Positions 8,325 to 17,691 of a stretch of DNA of 56,014 bases are shown in pieces. A program made the position numbers and the translations under genes. The notes beneath the pieces are model-generated. The model worked only from the letters and a program-made list of their open reading frames with translations. It searched no databases and was not told the DNA's origin. Within the stretch, counting starts at the first letter, position 1. Each line of letters begins with the position of its first letter. Source of the stretch: Flammeovirgaceae bacterium UBA7330 (GTDB lineage Bacteria > Bacteroidota > Bacteroidia > Cytophagales > Cyclobacteriaceae); NCBI GenBank assembly GCA_002471275.1, contig DKPQ01000016.1, forward strand, positions 1 to 56,014, given 5' to 3'.

Positions 8325-9305
8325 TTTATTAAGTTCCTGCACCTTTCTTTTTATTCGTTGCACAAGCCATTCAGGCTCTAAAACAACTAGGTCCTCGCCG
8401 TAGCTCATGAGCTTAGCAATTAGCTCAATGTTGACATCAACATATAGTTCAAATACGTTTTTCAAACCTTTCACTGGCATTTGACTATGGTGCATTCTTT
8501 TGGTTCTAAAATAGGCTGCCAGATAATCACTTGTCCTGAACCTGATTTTTTTTGGTCCGTCATCTTCCCTTGAAACACCTATCGTATTTTTGAAATAGCT
8601 ATCAGCATCAAAATCAATTATTGTGTCTCTTAGGTCAAAGTAGTATTCTTCTATCTTTTGGATTCGATCCAAAGCATAATTCTGGAATTTCTTCATTCCG
8701 AGATTGTAGGCGATCAAAAACCACCGACCATTGTATTCTTTTAGCAATAAGGGAACAACCTGCGCCTGAAATCCCTCTTTGTTAAATGGTTGGTAATCTA
8801 AATGAAGCGGTTGTCTTTCCTTAGTATATCCATAAAGCTTACTGATCCACTTAGTACCTGCTGGATATTCCACCTTTTCGAAATCGATCACCGTACGCTG
8901 TACCTCCACATTATTGATATTAAGCGCTTTTTTGAGCTTATCGATGATCTCAGACACTTGTTCATTGTGTTCAAATTCGGGAAACTGGTTCAGGATATCC
9001 AGCGCATTCATCAAAGTGAATGTCTCCTGGTCTTTAATTGGCATCCCAAATAGATTGAAGTCTTCGGAGTAGAAATACCTTTGATCTTCATTAGCAATTG
9101 GAGCCGGTTGATGCCCCGACCAGCCTTTACGCATATCCGAAATATCTCCTTCAATGGATCGTTCAGAAATACTATAATTTTCTTTGCTTTCAAAAAATGG
9201 ATCTTTCAAGACATGATTGATCAGCTCTTCAACCGTATATTTTCTTCTGGTTCTCAATACCCGGTCAATAACCCGGATTCTTTCAGGTTGGTGTTTTCCT
9301 GCCAT
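8310..9305 (-). CDS. WYL-domain transcriptional regulator
   Basis: A 331-residue regulator with an N-terminal winged-HTH (IRVIDRVLRTRRKYTVEELI, about residues 8-27) and a central WYL-like domain (RWFLIAYN). A C-terminal WCX-type extension contains MSYGEDLVVLEPEWL. WYL proteins such as BrxR/CapW repress defence operons and sense nucleic-acid or damage signals. I choose the ATG at 9305 (MAGKHQPERI), not the one at 9377, because a 19-bp palindrome (9360-9378) and probable promoter lie over the longer N-terminus. It is divergent from hsdM, 108 bp away, and its 3' end abuts the truncated helicase remnant. It probably represses the hsd operon and itself. Confidence 0.85.
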   Translation of the reverse strand: MAGKHQPERIRVIDRVLRTRRKYTVEELINHVLKDPFFESKENYSISERSIEGDISDMRKGWSGHQPAPIANEDQRYFYSEDFNLFGMPIKDQETFTLMNALDILNQFPEFEHNEQVSEIIDKLKKALNINNVEVQRTVIDFEKVEYPAGTKWISKLYGYTKERQPLHLDYQPFNKEGFQAQVVPLLLKEYNGRWFLIAYNLGMKKFQNYALDRIQKIEEYYFDLRDTIIDFDADSYFKNTIGVSREDDGPKKIRFRTSDYLAAYFRTKRMHHSQMPVKGLKNVFELYVDVNIELIAKLMSYGEDLVVLEPEWLVQRIKRKVQELNKLYKK

Positions 9306-9359
9306 TTTATGCGATTTGATATTAAATCTACCGATTTGAGGGTATTTTTGAAATAACCC

Positions 9360-9378
9360 AATGCAAATACGCTGCATT
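9360..9378. promoter_or_regulatory. Palindrome AATGCA-N7-TGCATT, candidate WYL-regulator operator (copy 1)
   Basis: AATGCA (9360-9365), spacer AATACGC, TGCATT (9373-9378) form a perfect 6-bp dyad in the divergent WYL/hsdM intergenic region. A second nearly identical copy lies at 17692-17710 before rmuC. A further perfect dyad, ACAAT-TACT-ATTGT (9383-9396), lies just downstream and may be a second site or promoter-overlapping element. Recurrence with a conserved spacer makes chance unlikely. Confidence 0.6.
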
Positions 9379-9413
9379 CACAACAATTACTATTGTATCA
9401 TAAATAAATATCA

Positions 9414-10922
9414 ATGATCACCGGAGACCTTAAAAATAAAATTGACAATATCTGGGATACCTACTATTCCAATGGTTTTGGTGAGCCATTTTCGGTAATC
9501 CAGCAAGTGACCTACCTCATATTCCTTAAGCGACTGGATGAGGAGCAAACCCTCAAAGAAAAGAAAGCCAACCGGCTTAATCAGCCCATTGAAAATCCCA
9601 TTTATACCGAAGACCAGCAGGAGATCAGGTGGAGTACTTTTAAAAACTTTGACCCGGATAAAATGCTGGAAGTCTTCACCAAGACAACAGCGTCCAGGCC
9701 AGTTACCGCATTTGACTTCATGAAGAATGTAGGAGGTGAAAACAGCGAGATCTCCTCCTATTTTGAGAAAGCCACCTTTGGAGGCTACTCAGCTTACTTG
9801 CTTGATAAAGTAGTTCAGCTCATAGATGGGCTCAACATGCATGACCGGGACACTAAAGGAGATCTGTATGAGTACATGCTGGGCAAACTTACCTCGGCAG
9901 GCAGAATGGGTGCTTTCCGTACGCCTCGCCACATCATCCGGATGATGGTGCAGATGATGGAGCCAGACCCAGACGACACCATTTGCGATCCGGCTGCTGG
10001 TACAGCAGGTTTCCTGGTGATGGCAGAGGAATACCTAAGAGAAAACCATGAAGACGAGTTTCGCAAAGAAGATTTTATTAAACATTTCAATAATGAAATG
10101 TTTACTGGGCTGGAGTTTGACCCCAACATGATGCAGATAGGGGCTATGAACCTTATCCTGCACGGCATAGACAGTCCCCAACTAATGAGGGTTAACTCTC
10201 TGGGCGATGACAACAAATTCAAAGAAGAATTTTCACTCATCCTGGCCAATCCACCCTTTGCGGCCAAACTCGATTACGACCAGGTAAGTGCCAACGTGCT
10301 CAGCCTGGCCAAAACCAAAGATACAGAGCTGCTGTTCATCTCCCTGATGCTGCGCATGCTCAAAGTAGGTGGCCGTGCTGCAGTGATCATTCCCCAGGGA
10401 GTGCTGTTTGGCTCCAACAAAGCCTATCAGGCAGTACGCAAAGAGCTGGTACAAAATCAAAACCTCCAGGCTGTCATCAGCATGCCTTCAGGAGTGTTCA
10501 AGCCCTATACCGGAGTGAGCACTGCTGTGCTGGTTTTTACCAAGACCAACTCAGGAGGTACCGGCCATGTATGGTTTTACGACATGAAAGCCGATGGCTA
10601 CACGCTGGATGACAAACGAAATGAGGTTGAACAAAATGACATCTCAGATATTATCGCACGCTGGAAAGCGATGGCGAAGGAAGCCCAACGTGAACGAACC
10701 GACCAATCCTTCCTGGTACCTGTTTCGGAAATCGAAGAAAACCACTGGGACTTGAGCATCAACAGATACAAAGAAATCGTGTACGAAGAAGTAGTTTATG
10801 ATGCACCGGATGAAATCATCAATGGCAAAACCGATGAGGAAGGCAACAAAGTCCCTGGTATCAAAGAACTCATCGACCAAAACCGAAAAGATCTTGAAGC
10901 GTTGGAGGCGCTATTGAAATGA
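9414..10922 (+). CDS. hsdM: Type I restriction-modification methyltransferase subunit HsdM
   Basis: A 502-residue N6-adenine methyltransferase subunit of a type I restriction-modification enzyme. The N-terminal HsdM_N helical domain covers about residues 1-130. SAM-binding motif I, DPAAGTAGFL, is near residue 191, and catalytic motif IV, ANPPFA, is near 277-282. HsdM with HsdS methylates host sites and supports cleavage when HsdR joins. Length and motifs match functional family members. The gene is GC-richer than the NdpA operon upstream and the HEPN-like gene after it. It is first in the hsd operon, behind a palindromic operator, and its ATGA end overlaps the next start. Confidence 0.95.
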   Translation: MITGDLKNKIDNIWDTYYSNGFGEPFSVIQQVTYLIFLKRLDEEQTLKEKKANRLNQPIENPIYTEDQQEIRWSTFKNFDPDKMLEVFTKTTASRPVTAFDFMKNVGGENSEISSYFEKATFGGYSAYLLDKVVQLIDGLNMHDRDTKGDLYEYMLGKLTSAGRMGAFRTPRHIIRMMVQMMEPDPDDTICDPAAGTAGFLVMAEEYLRENHEDEFRKEDFIKHFNNEMFTGLEFDPNMMQIGAMNLILHGIDSPQLMRVNSLGDDNKFKEEFSLILANPPFAAKLDYDQVSANVLSLAKTKDTELLFISLMLRMLKVGGRAAVIIPQGVLFGSNKAYQAVRKELVQNQNLQAVISMPSGVFKPYTGVSTAVLVFTKTNSGGTGHVWFYDMKADGYTLDDKRNEVEQNDISDIIARWKAMAKEAQRERTDQSFLVPVSEIEENHWDLSINRYKEIVYEEVVYDAPDEIINGKTDEEGNKVPGIKELIDQNRKDLEALEALLK

Positions 10923-11455
10923 CTATAGATGCCATAAACCGAAGCTTTCTGATTGATCAAACAAAGGAGGAGATAGAGCCTAATTCCAGAACCATGGTTT
11001 TAATTGGCGGTTGGGCTGACTGGACTTCACTAAGTGATATAGCCAAAGCCTATAAGCTTGCGGGTGATGATATTGTGGAAAAGGCTTATGATACCTTGGA
11101 ATTTGCACATGAATATACCTATCCCGTAATATTTCTCTATCGACATGCGGTTGAGTTGATACTTAAGTCAATTCACCCTCAGTTTAAAAAAAAGCATACG
11201 CTCGAATCACTAAGAGATTATTTGGTTCAAGAATTAAAAGGGAAAGTTGCGCAAAGCTTTATTGATAAGGTTCGGGATAGAATCAACGACTTCAATCTGA
11301 TCGATAAGCGAAGTACCCGTTTCAGGTATGGTGACGGAGATCCGGAAAGCGAGTTTTTGGTCCATTTACCACACTTAAGATCAGTTGTCAATGACCTATT
11401 TGTAATAATTGAAGAATTAGCTAAACATAAGGCTCAGGAGGCGCTGTTGAAATGA
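10904..11455 (+). repeat. 19-bp direct repeat flanking the HEPN-like gene
   Basis: The end of hsdM (10904-10922, ggaggcgctattgaaatga) is repeated at the end of the following gene (11437-11455) with one mismatch. Both copies contain an AGGAGG-like or GGAGG ribosome-binding core and a stop-start ATGA overlap. The span given covers both copies and the 514 bp between them. This looks like the footprint of a cassette insertion between hsdM and hsdS. Confidence 0.7.
10919..11455 (+). CDS. HEPN-like protein inserted between hsdM and hsdS
   Basis: A 178-residue, mostly helical protein. The segment YPVIFLYRHAVELILK (about 72-87) with a following KKKHTLESLRDYL helix resembles HEPN-type four-helix proteins, many of which are RNases acting as suicide effectors. 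The exact R-x4-6-H catalytic motif is not convincing here, so activity is uncertain. It overlaps hsdM by 4 bp and hsdS by 4 bp, and a 19-bp repeat at both ends suggests clean cassette insertion. A plausible role is a fail-safe triggered when the restriction enzyme is disabled, as with PrrC-type partners of type I systems. That role is inferred from position. Confidence 0.5.
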   Translation: MTIDAINRSFLIDQTKEEIEPNSRTMVLIGGWADWTSLSDIAKAYKLAGDDIVEKAYDTLEFAHEYTYPVIFLYRHAVELILKSIHPQFKKKHTLESLRDYLVQELKGKVAQSFIDKVRDRINDFNLIDKRSTRFRYGDGDPESEFLVHLPHLRSVVNDLFVIIEELAKHKAQEALLK

Positions 11456-12651
11456 ATAAAGTGAAGCTTGGAGAATTGATTCGAACTAAAATAAATTCAC
11501 TAGACCCTCGTAGAGCTCCTGATGAGGAATTCGCTTTATGTAGCATTTCAGCATATGATGAAGGAATCCCAGAAATTTTGAAAGGAAAGGAAATTGGATC
11601 TAGTAAGAAGGTTCTTTTAAATGGTGACGTAGTAATTTCACGTATTGTCCCACATATTCGAAGAGTTTGGGTTGTACCCAATATAGAAGACAAAAGAGTT
11701 TTAGGTTCGGGAGAATGGATTGTATTCAATTCTGAAAAGGTTGATTCAAATTATTTGAGATCCTTTTTACTGTCCGACACGTTCCACCGTAAATTCATGC
11801 AGACAGTAAAAGGTGTTGGTGGTTCTTTATTGAGAGCTGATCCTAAACAAACTGCAAATATCCAAATCCCCCTCCCCCCACTCTCCATCCAAAAGAAAAT
11901 AGCCGAGGTGCTGGACAAAGCAGACGCCATCCGCAAGCGTTCACGCCAGATTCTCGCGAAGTACGACCAGCTCGCCCAGAGCGTCTTTCTTGAGATGTTT
12001 GGGGATCCAGTCAAGAATGAAAAAGGATGGAAACTTCTATCATTATCAGATTTTGGATCATTTAAAAATGGACTGAATTATAATAAAGATGATGAAGGCG
12101 TTGAGATTCGTTGTTTAGGTGTTAGTGATTTTAAATCGAATTACAACATCTCAGATATTGAACAACTATCCATGATCAAGTTATCAGACCAACCATCCAA
12201 GGAATATCTTTTGAAAGATGGTGATTTGGTCTTTGTCAGATCGAACGGAAATAAAGATTTAGTGGGTAGATGTGTCTCTATTTATCCAGGCACATATAGA
12301 GTATCATTTAGTGGGTTTTGCATTCGGTTTAGAATTGAAAGGGAAGGCCTTTTAACCACATATCTCTCTCAATTATTTCGGAATATGAATTTTAAAGCAC
12401 AAATGCTTAACGGTGGAAGAGGAGCTAATATTCAAAATATTAATCAAAAAATTCTCTCCACCCTGAATTTGCCAGTTCCCTCAATCGCCCTCCAAAACCA
12501 ATTCGCCTCCATCATCGAACAGATCGAAAAGCAAAAAGCTCAAACACGGCTGGAACTGGACAGGGCTGAAGAGTTGTACCAGAGCTTGCTGCAAAGGGCC
12601 TTCAAAGGCGAGCTGGAATTTGTACAAGAAACTTTAGAAACCATCTCCTAG
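11452..12651 (+). CDS. hsdS: Type I restriction-modification specificity subunit HsdS
   Basis: A 399-residue specificity subunit with the usual two-fold layout. Target-recognition domain 1 covers about residues 1-140, and a conserved helical spacer about 143-190 (IQKKIAEVLDKADAIRKRS). Domain 2 covers about 193-340, and a second helical repeat about 345-390 (LQNQFASIIEQIEKQKAQ). The two recognition domains dictate the bipartite DNA site. The spacer DNA is clearly GC-richer than the recognition-domain DNA, which fits domain shuffling. The gene starts in an ATGA overlap with the HEPN-like gene and lies 5 bp before hsdR. Confidence 0.93.
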   Translation: MNKVKLGELIRTKINSLDPRRAPDEEFALCSISAYDEGIPEILKGKEIGSSKKVLLNGDVVISRIVPHIRRVWVVPNIEDKRVLGSGEWIVFNSEKVDSNYLRSFLLSDTFHRKFMQTVKGVGGSLLRADPKQTANIQIPLPPLSIQKKIAEVLDKADAIRKRSRQILAKYDQLAQSVFLEMFGDPVKNEKGWKLLSLSDFGSFKNGLNYNKDDEGVEIRCLGVSDFKSNYNISDIEQLSMIKLSDQPSKEYLLKDGDLVFVRSNGNKDLVGRCVSIYPGTYRVSFSGFCIRFRIEREGLLTTYLSQLFRNMNFKAQMLNGGRGANIQNINQKILSTLNLPVPSIALQNQFASIIEQIEKQKAQTRLELDRAEELYQSLLQRAFKGELEFVQETLETIS

Positions 12652-12656
12652 TCATC

Positions 12657-15600
12657 ATGAGTAACTTTGCCTTTCTCGACAATACTCTACAGGGAGTAAA
12701 AGACCAGGCCACCGCTGCAGAGCAATATGTGCGGTCAGACCCGCGAGTATCGGTCTTCTACAGCCGCCTCGCCCTGGAGCATGCCGTGTACTGGCTATAC
12801 AATCATGACGACAGCCTGCCATCACTGGCCGAGCTGTGCAGCTACAATGGAGGCAGATTCCTCTCCCTGGATGAGCTGATGAACGAAGCAGCATTCGAGG
12901 ATCTCATTAATGATCACGATCTGTACCAGTCACTTTTCCAGATCAAACTCATTGGCAACAAAGCGGCCCACCGCAACCGGGAAAGCATTTCCCAAAAAGC
13001 TGCCCTGAGTGCTGTAGAGCAGCTATATGGTTTTCTGTTACAGCTGGCCGCCAATTACCAGGATGAAGTACCACATGTCAGGCCGTTTGACATTGGACAC
13101 ATCCCCACTGCTGTACCGGCCATTTCCCAGAAGGAGCAGCAGCGTCTGCAGGAAGAGATCAGCAGTGAGCGTAAGGAACTCCAGGAGCTCCGCCTGCAAC
13201 TGGCTGAAGAGAAAGCAGCTTTCGAAGCGGAACGTGCAGCTTTTCGTGCCAAACGGGAAGACAAGGGTGACGAAGCAAAGATCAAATCAGAGGACTGGAC
13301 AGAATCCGACACACGCACCCGGCTCATAGACGTGCTGCTGCGTGAGGCGGGCTGGGATCTGGCCGCTGAAGATGTGCAGGAGTTTAAGATTACCGGCTTA
13401 CCGAAACCTGCCTTTCCTGAGGGTTGGGGTAAAGCTGATTATGTCTTGTGGGATAATGACCACAGGCCTCTGGCAGTCATAGAGGCTAAAAAAACCATCA
13501 AGAGCCCGGAGGTTGGCAAGCATCAGGGCAAACTCTATGCTGACGGCTTGGAGCGACTGTACGATCAGCGTCCGATCATTTACTACTCCAATGGGTTCAG
13601 TACCTGGTGTTGGGAAGATCGCTTTTACCCGGAGCGTAAAGTCATGGGTTTCCATACTAAAGCGGAGCTGCAATGGATGCTCCAGCGAAACCAAACCAGA
13701 AAACACCCCTTATCCGTAGAGCCCAACCGAAGTATCGTGGGTGGGCAGGGTCGTACCTACCAGCTCCATGCCATCAACCGTACCATGAAGCGGTTTTGTG
13801 ATAAGGACCGGCTGATTGGCACACATAGAAAAGGGCTGTTGGTGATGGCAACGGGTTCAGGAAAAACCCGTACAGCGGCCGGAATCATCGAAGTGCTTGC
13901 CAAGGCCAATTGGATTAAGCGGACATTATTTCTGGCAGACCGCACCGCACTCGTAGATCAGGCCAAAAAAGCAATTGCCGAATATTTACCGGCATTTTCC
14001 TGTCGGGACATTACTCGCGAGGAGGACGACCTTGCCACCAGGATTGTCTTTTCTACATACCAAACCATCATCAATCGCATCGAAACAGCTGACCGAAATT
14101 ATACAATTGGTCACTTTGATCTCATCATTGTGGATGAAGCCCACCGCTCCATCTACAACAAGTACGGCCAGATTTTCGACTATTTCGATAGCCTCGTATT
14201 AGGACTCACGGCCACACCAAGAGATGAGGTGGATTTTGACACCTACGAGTTTTTTGGCCATGGCAGGGAAGAACCCATTTACAATTATGACTTGTCAGAG
14301 GCGGCTGAGGATCATCATTTGCTACTACCCAAAGGCAAGCAGGTAGATTTAGGGTTTGTACGTCGCGGTATCAAGTTCGATGAGTTGAGTGAAGAGGAAC
14401 AGCAGAAATACCAGGAGACATTTGCCAATCCTGATGGTTCATATCCCACTGAGATAGACCCTCAGGCCATCAATCAGTGGCTATACAACAAAGACACCAT
14501 CCGCAAAGTGCTGGAGGAACTCATGACCCATGGCATCAAAGTAAGTGACCAGGTGGGCAAGACCATTGTCTTTGCCCGCAACAAGGAACATGCAGAGCTG
14601 ATCAGCAGTATATTTACCGAGCAATACCCAGCGTATGGAGGAGCGTTTTGCCAGACCATCCATCATGAAACGGAGAAATCCGGGGATCTGATCGATAACT
14701 TTAAAGTACCTGATAAAATGCCTCGAGTTGCAGTATCCGTAGATATGCTTGATACGGGCATAGATGTACCGGAGATCGTCAACCTCGTGTTTTTCAAACC
14801 GGTCTATTCCAAATCCAAATATTGGCAAATGGTTGGCCGGGGCACGAGAAAGTGTGAGGACCTGTTTGGTCCGGGACTGGATAAAAAGACCTTCTACATT
14901 TTTGACTTCTGTGGAAATTTCGACTTTTTCAAAGAAAATCCGGAGGGTATTCCAGGGGCTACACCCGATTCATTGTCCAGGTTGATTTTCCTGCAAATGC
15001 TTCAGATCGTATTTCATCTATCCAAACCACCTCATGATAATGATGAAGACCTTCAGCTCTACAGGGAAGAATTGACCGACCGGCTTTATGGTCAATATGC
15101 AAAATTGCTACAGCTTCAGGACAATGTGTCCGTGCGCCGGGAGCTGGAGACCGTATTGAAATACCAAGATCGGGAGACCTGGAATGATTTGGACCAGGAA
15201 AAACACTGGCCGGACTTAGCCAATAAGATCTCGCCATTGATTGATCTGAACGATCCGGATGAGTATGCCAAACGCTTTGATTATCTATTGTATAAAATTC
15301 AGTTGGCTCAGCTCACCAAAGATCTGGGATTAGATACTTTAGTTTCAAGGGTTCGCAATACAGCTCAGTCATTATTCAAAAAGGCAAAACCCAACCTGCC
15401 GGAAGTTTATTCCAAAATTGAGACCATAAGGAAATGCATGTTGACGGATTTCTGGAAAAACTCATCGATAATCCATGTCGATGAAGTTCGCTTAGAGCTT
15501 CGCAACATTATCCGATTGCTCGACAAGGAAAAGAAAAAGATTTACCACACCAATTTCGAAGATCACGTAGACCAGAGACTGGAGGTAGCAGATCCGATTG

Positions 15601-16082
15601 GTGTATTTGGTGGCAAAATGACCAACTACCACGAAAGGTTGGAGTCATTACTCTCAGCTCATAAAGATCATATGGCGATCAACAAGATCCGAAAACTCCA
15701 AAAGATCACCGATGCAGAGTTAAACAGTTTGATAGAGATATTCCTGCAGGATGTGGAGGAAGACGATCGAGCAGGATTTCAGGAATATCTTACAGGCCAT
15801 TCATTGAATTTGCTGATACGCACGATGATGGGGTTAGATCCGCAAGCAGTCAAAGAAGCCTTTGTGGAGATAGAGCGTACCTATCGTTTATCGGATATTC
15901 AAATCAGATTCTTGCAGGAAATAGTAAATTCAGTGTCCCAGCGTGGCATCCTGGAGCTGGGTGATTTGTACACCGGTCGTCAGTTCAAGAGCATCCATGA
16001 CGGTGGTATCGATGCTGTCTTTGAGGAAGATGTGGTTGACAAAGTTTTCGATATCTTGAAGAAGATAAATCAAACGGCATAA
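12657..16082 (+). CDS. hsdR: Type I restriction endonuclease subunit HsdR with N-terminal DUF4145/HEPN-like domain
   Basis: A 1141-residue motor-nuclease subunit. The first 110 or so residues form a DUF4145-type helical domain (SVFYSRLALEHAVYWLYN), then a coiled coil (about 155-205). A PD-(D/E)xK nuclease domain follows, with ADYVLWDNDH...AVIEAKK near residue 260-280. The helicase motor has Walker A (MATGSGKTRTA, about 397-407), DEAH (about 492) and motif VI (MVGRGTRK, about 724-731). HsdR translocates and cuts unmodified DNA. All catalytic elements look intact, so with hsdM and hsdS this is a complete, probably active type I system. Confidence 0.95.
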   Translation: MSNFAFLDNTLQGVKDQATAAEQYVRSDPRVSVFYSRLALEHAVYWLYNHDDSLPSLAELCSYNGGRFLSLDELMNEAAFEDLINDHDLYQSLFQIKLIGNKAAHRNRESISQKAALSAVEQLYGFLLQLAANYQDEVPHVRPFDIGHIPTAVPAISQKEQQRLQEEISSERKELQELRLQLAEEKAAFEAERAAFRAKREDKGDEAKIKSEDWTESDTRTRLIDVLLREAGWDLAAEDVQEFKITGLPKPAFPEGWGKADYVLWDNDHRPLAVIEAKKTIKSPEVGKHQGKLYADGLERLYDQRPIIYYSNGFSTWCWEDRFYPERKVMGFHTKAELQWMLQRNQTRKHPLSVEPNRSIVGGQGRTYQLHAINRTMKRFCDKDRLIGTHRKGLLVMATGSGKTRTAAGIIEVLAKANWIKRTLFLADRTALVDQAKKAIAEYLPAFSCRDITREEDDLATRIVFSTYQTIINRIETADRNYTIGHFDLIIVDEAHRSIYNKYGQIFDYFDSLVLGLTATPRDEVDFDTYEFFGHGREEPIYNYDLSEAAEDHHLLLPKGKQVDLGFVRRGIKFDELSEEEQQKYQETFANPDGSYPTEIDPQAINQWLYNKDTIRKVLEELMTHGIKVSDQVGKTIVFARNKEHAELISSIFTEQYPAYGGAFCQTIHHETEKSGDLIDNFKVPDKMPRVAVSVDMLDTGIDVPEIVNLVFFKPVYSKSKYWQMVGRGTRKCEDLFGPGLDKKTFYIFDFCGNFDFFKENPEGIPGATPDSLSRLIFLQMLQIVFHLSKPPHDNDEDLQLYREELTDRLYGQYAKLLQLQDNVSVRRELETVLKYQDRETWNDLDQEKHWPDLANKISPLIDLNDPDEYAKRFDYLLYKIQLAQLTKDLGLDTLVSRVRNTAQSLFKKAKPNLPEVYSKIETIRKCMLTDFWKNSSIIHVDEVRLELRNIIRLLDKEKKKIYHTNFEDHVDQRLEVADPIGVFGGKMTNYHERLESLLSAHKDHMAINKIRKLQKITDAELNSLIEIFLQDVEEDDRAGFQEYLTGHSLNLLIRTMMGLDPQAVKEAFVEIERTYRLSDIQIRFLQEIVNSVSQRGILELGDLYTGRQFKSIHDGGIDAVFEEDVVDKVFDILKKINQTA

Positions 16083-16130
16083 TTAATTTAAGATAGTTGT
16101 ATACTCAGTTAAGAACAGAACCCGCGCACT

Positions 16131-17663
16131 ATGAGAAAGATCGCAGCATTCAGATTTGGTCTAAATGATTCCGATCTAAATGATTTAGATCATCTAAGCA
16201 AAGTAGTTGCTAAATGGTTTGAGGAAAAAGGTGAAAAAACCACCGAGCAAGTGGATGATTTTTGGTTGTTCAAAACCAAGTCAGATTACTCCAAGTCGCT
16301 TTACAAAGATGAAAATTTTAGTTCTTCTGAAGGTATTTTGAAAAGATATATTTTGCGAGAGGAGAGGCAGGAGTACCACCTTCGTACAGTTATTGAGTTG
16401 TCTAAATCAGAAGGAAGCAATGTTACTACATATATTCAAATTGAGTACGAGAATGTTCTTCCGGGCATTCCCTCAAGGCTGACCATAAAGAAACCCAAGC
16501 TCATTTCTGATATTATTTCCGCGTTTCCTAATAAGCTTACGGAAATCCCAAGTAAACCATTTGATTTTTATGAGGAATCGGGATTGGGTGAATACCTTAA
16601 ACTCTTCTTTAACCAACGAAATCACCCATTGGTTGTACTTTCTCATTGTGATGACTCAGAACAAGATTGGTCTGAACTATTGATGAATCAGCTAGCTTTT
16701 GATCTTGCCGGTACAGCATATGTATGTAGAATTGATCCTGAAATCGCCTGGCAAATAAGTGAGACTGCCGGTAATCAATGGTCTTGTTTTAACGGAGGGG
16801 TTAGAGTTTTCTGGCCAGATCCTAAGAAAAACAAGTACCCTTACCACCATCCTCTTTGGACGGCGGATAAAATTCGAAGAAGGGGAAAAGATGTTAAAAG
16901 CATTGCGGAAAGTGTATGTGTTATGCTAAGAAAACGATTGATTATGGATTTAAGTCCATTCTCGGTAACTACACCGAAAATGAACTTATTGATTCAGAAG
17001 AAATCTCAGGAAGAACTTTTTGAATCCAGAATCAAAGAGATACGAGGGCAAACTCAGGACGCATCTGTCTATGAAGAAATGCTGAAAGAATATGAACAGG
17101 AGTTAGAAAACTACAAGACTCAATTGAGGGGTCGGGAAAATGATATTGCAATCTTACAATATGAGCTTGAGGAACTCAACAAAAAGAGTCTTTCAGAAAT
17201 TGCCGAACCTCAGAACCAATCAGACAAAGATCTTAGGGATGTGGTTAAAGAAGCTATTTCTAAATTTAGCTCATCAATTCTTTTTGCCGATAAAATTGAT
17301 AAGTCATTGGATACATTGGCTCGTGATGCTGGCCCACCTTTCAAAGTATACGAGTATTTGGAAAAACTTGATGTATTGGCTGATGATTTGGTCGCTGCTG
17401 GAAACAAAGGTATTGGAATTACCTTGTTGAAATGGCTAACTAAGAATGGTGTGAAATGCTCTGGAGAATCGGATACTACTAAAAGAAGTCCTCGCTACAA
17501 GGAAACAAGAACGTTCAAAGTTGATGGCGAAGAAGTGTTATTTGATAAGCATATGAAACTCGGAGATGCATATGATATTAAGCATTGTGTTAGAATTTAT
17601 TTTGATTGGGATTCAGTGAAACAGAAGTTTTTGATCGGTTATATAGGCGAGCACCTGGAATAA
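16131..17663 (+). CDS. Defence-associated protein of unknown function (510 aa)
   Basis: An unrecognised three-part protein. Residues about 1-290 form an alpha/beta region containing PLVVLSHCDD and, later, GGVRVFWPDP...HPLW, a layout I remember from unannotated bacterial proteins. Residues about 290-350 are a charged coiled coil. The last 65 or so residues form a compact module ending in HCVRIYFDWD and LIGYIGEHL, which looks like a small RelE-fold-type or beta-rich domain. It follows hsdR by 48 bp in the same direction and so probably belongs to the hsd operon. No membrane segment or classical catalytic motif is visible. Confidence 0.6.
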   Translation: MRKIAAFRFGLNDSDLNDLDHLSKVVAKWFEEKGEKTTEQVDDFWLFKTKSDYSKSLYKDENFSSSEGILKRYILREERQEYHLRTVIELSKSEGSNVTTYIQIEYENVLPGIPSRLTIKKPKLISDIISAFPNKLTEIPSKPFDFYEESGLGEYLKLFFNQRNHPLVVLSHCDDSEQDWSELLMNQLAFDLAGTAYVCRIDPEIAWQISETAGNQWSCFNGGVRVFWPDPKKNKYPYHHPLWTADKIRRRGKDVKSIAESVCVMLRKRLIMDLSPFSVTTPKMNLLIQKKSQEELFESRIKEIRGQTQDASVYEEMLKEYEQELENYKTQLRGRENDIAILQYELEELNKKSLSEIAEPQNQSDKDLRDVVKEAISKFSSSILFADKIDKSLDTLARDAGPPFKVYEYLEKLDVLADDLVAAGNKGIGITLLKWLTKNGVKCSGESDTTKRSPRYKETRTFKVDGEEVLFDKHMKLGDAYDIKHCVRIYFDWDSVKQKFLIGYIGEHLE

Positions 17664-17691
17664 ATATAGAATTTATTGCATCATATTTTTC

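Noticed and set aside
9306..9377. Longer N-terminus of the WYL regulator starting at 9377
   Set aside because: It would overlay the palindromic operator and adds residues unlike the family; the ATG at 9305 gives a normal N-terminus.
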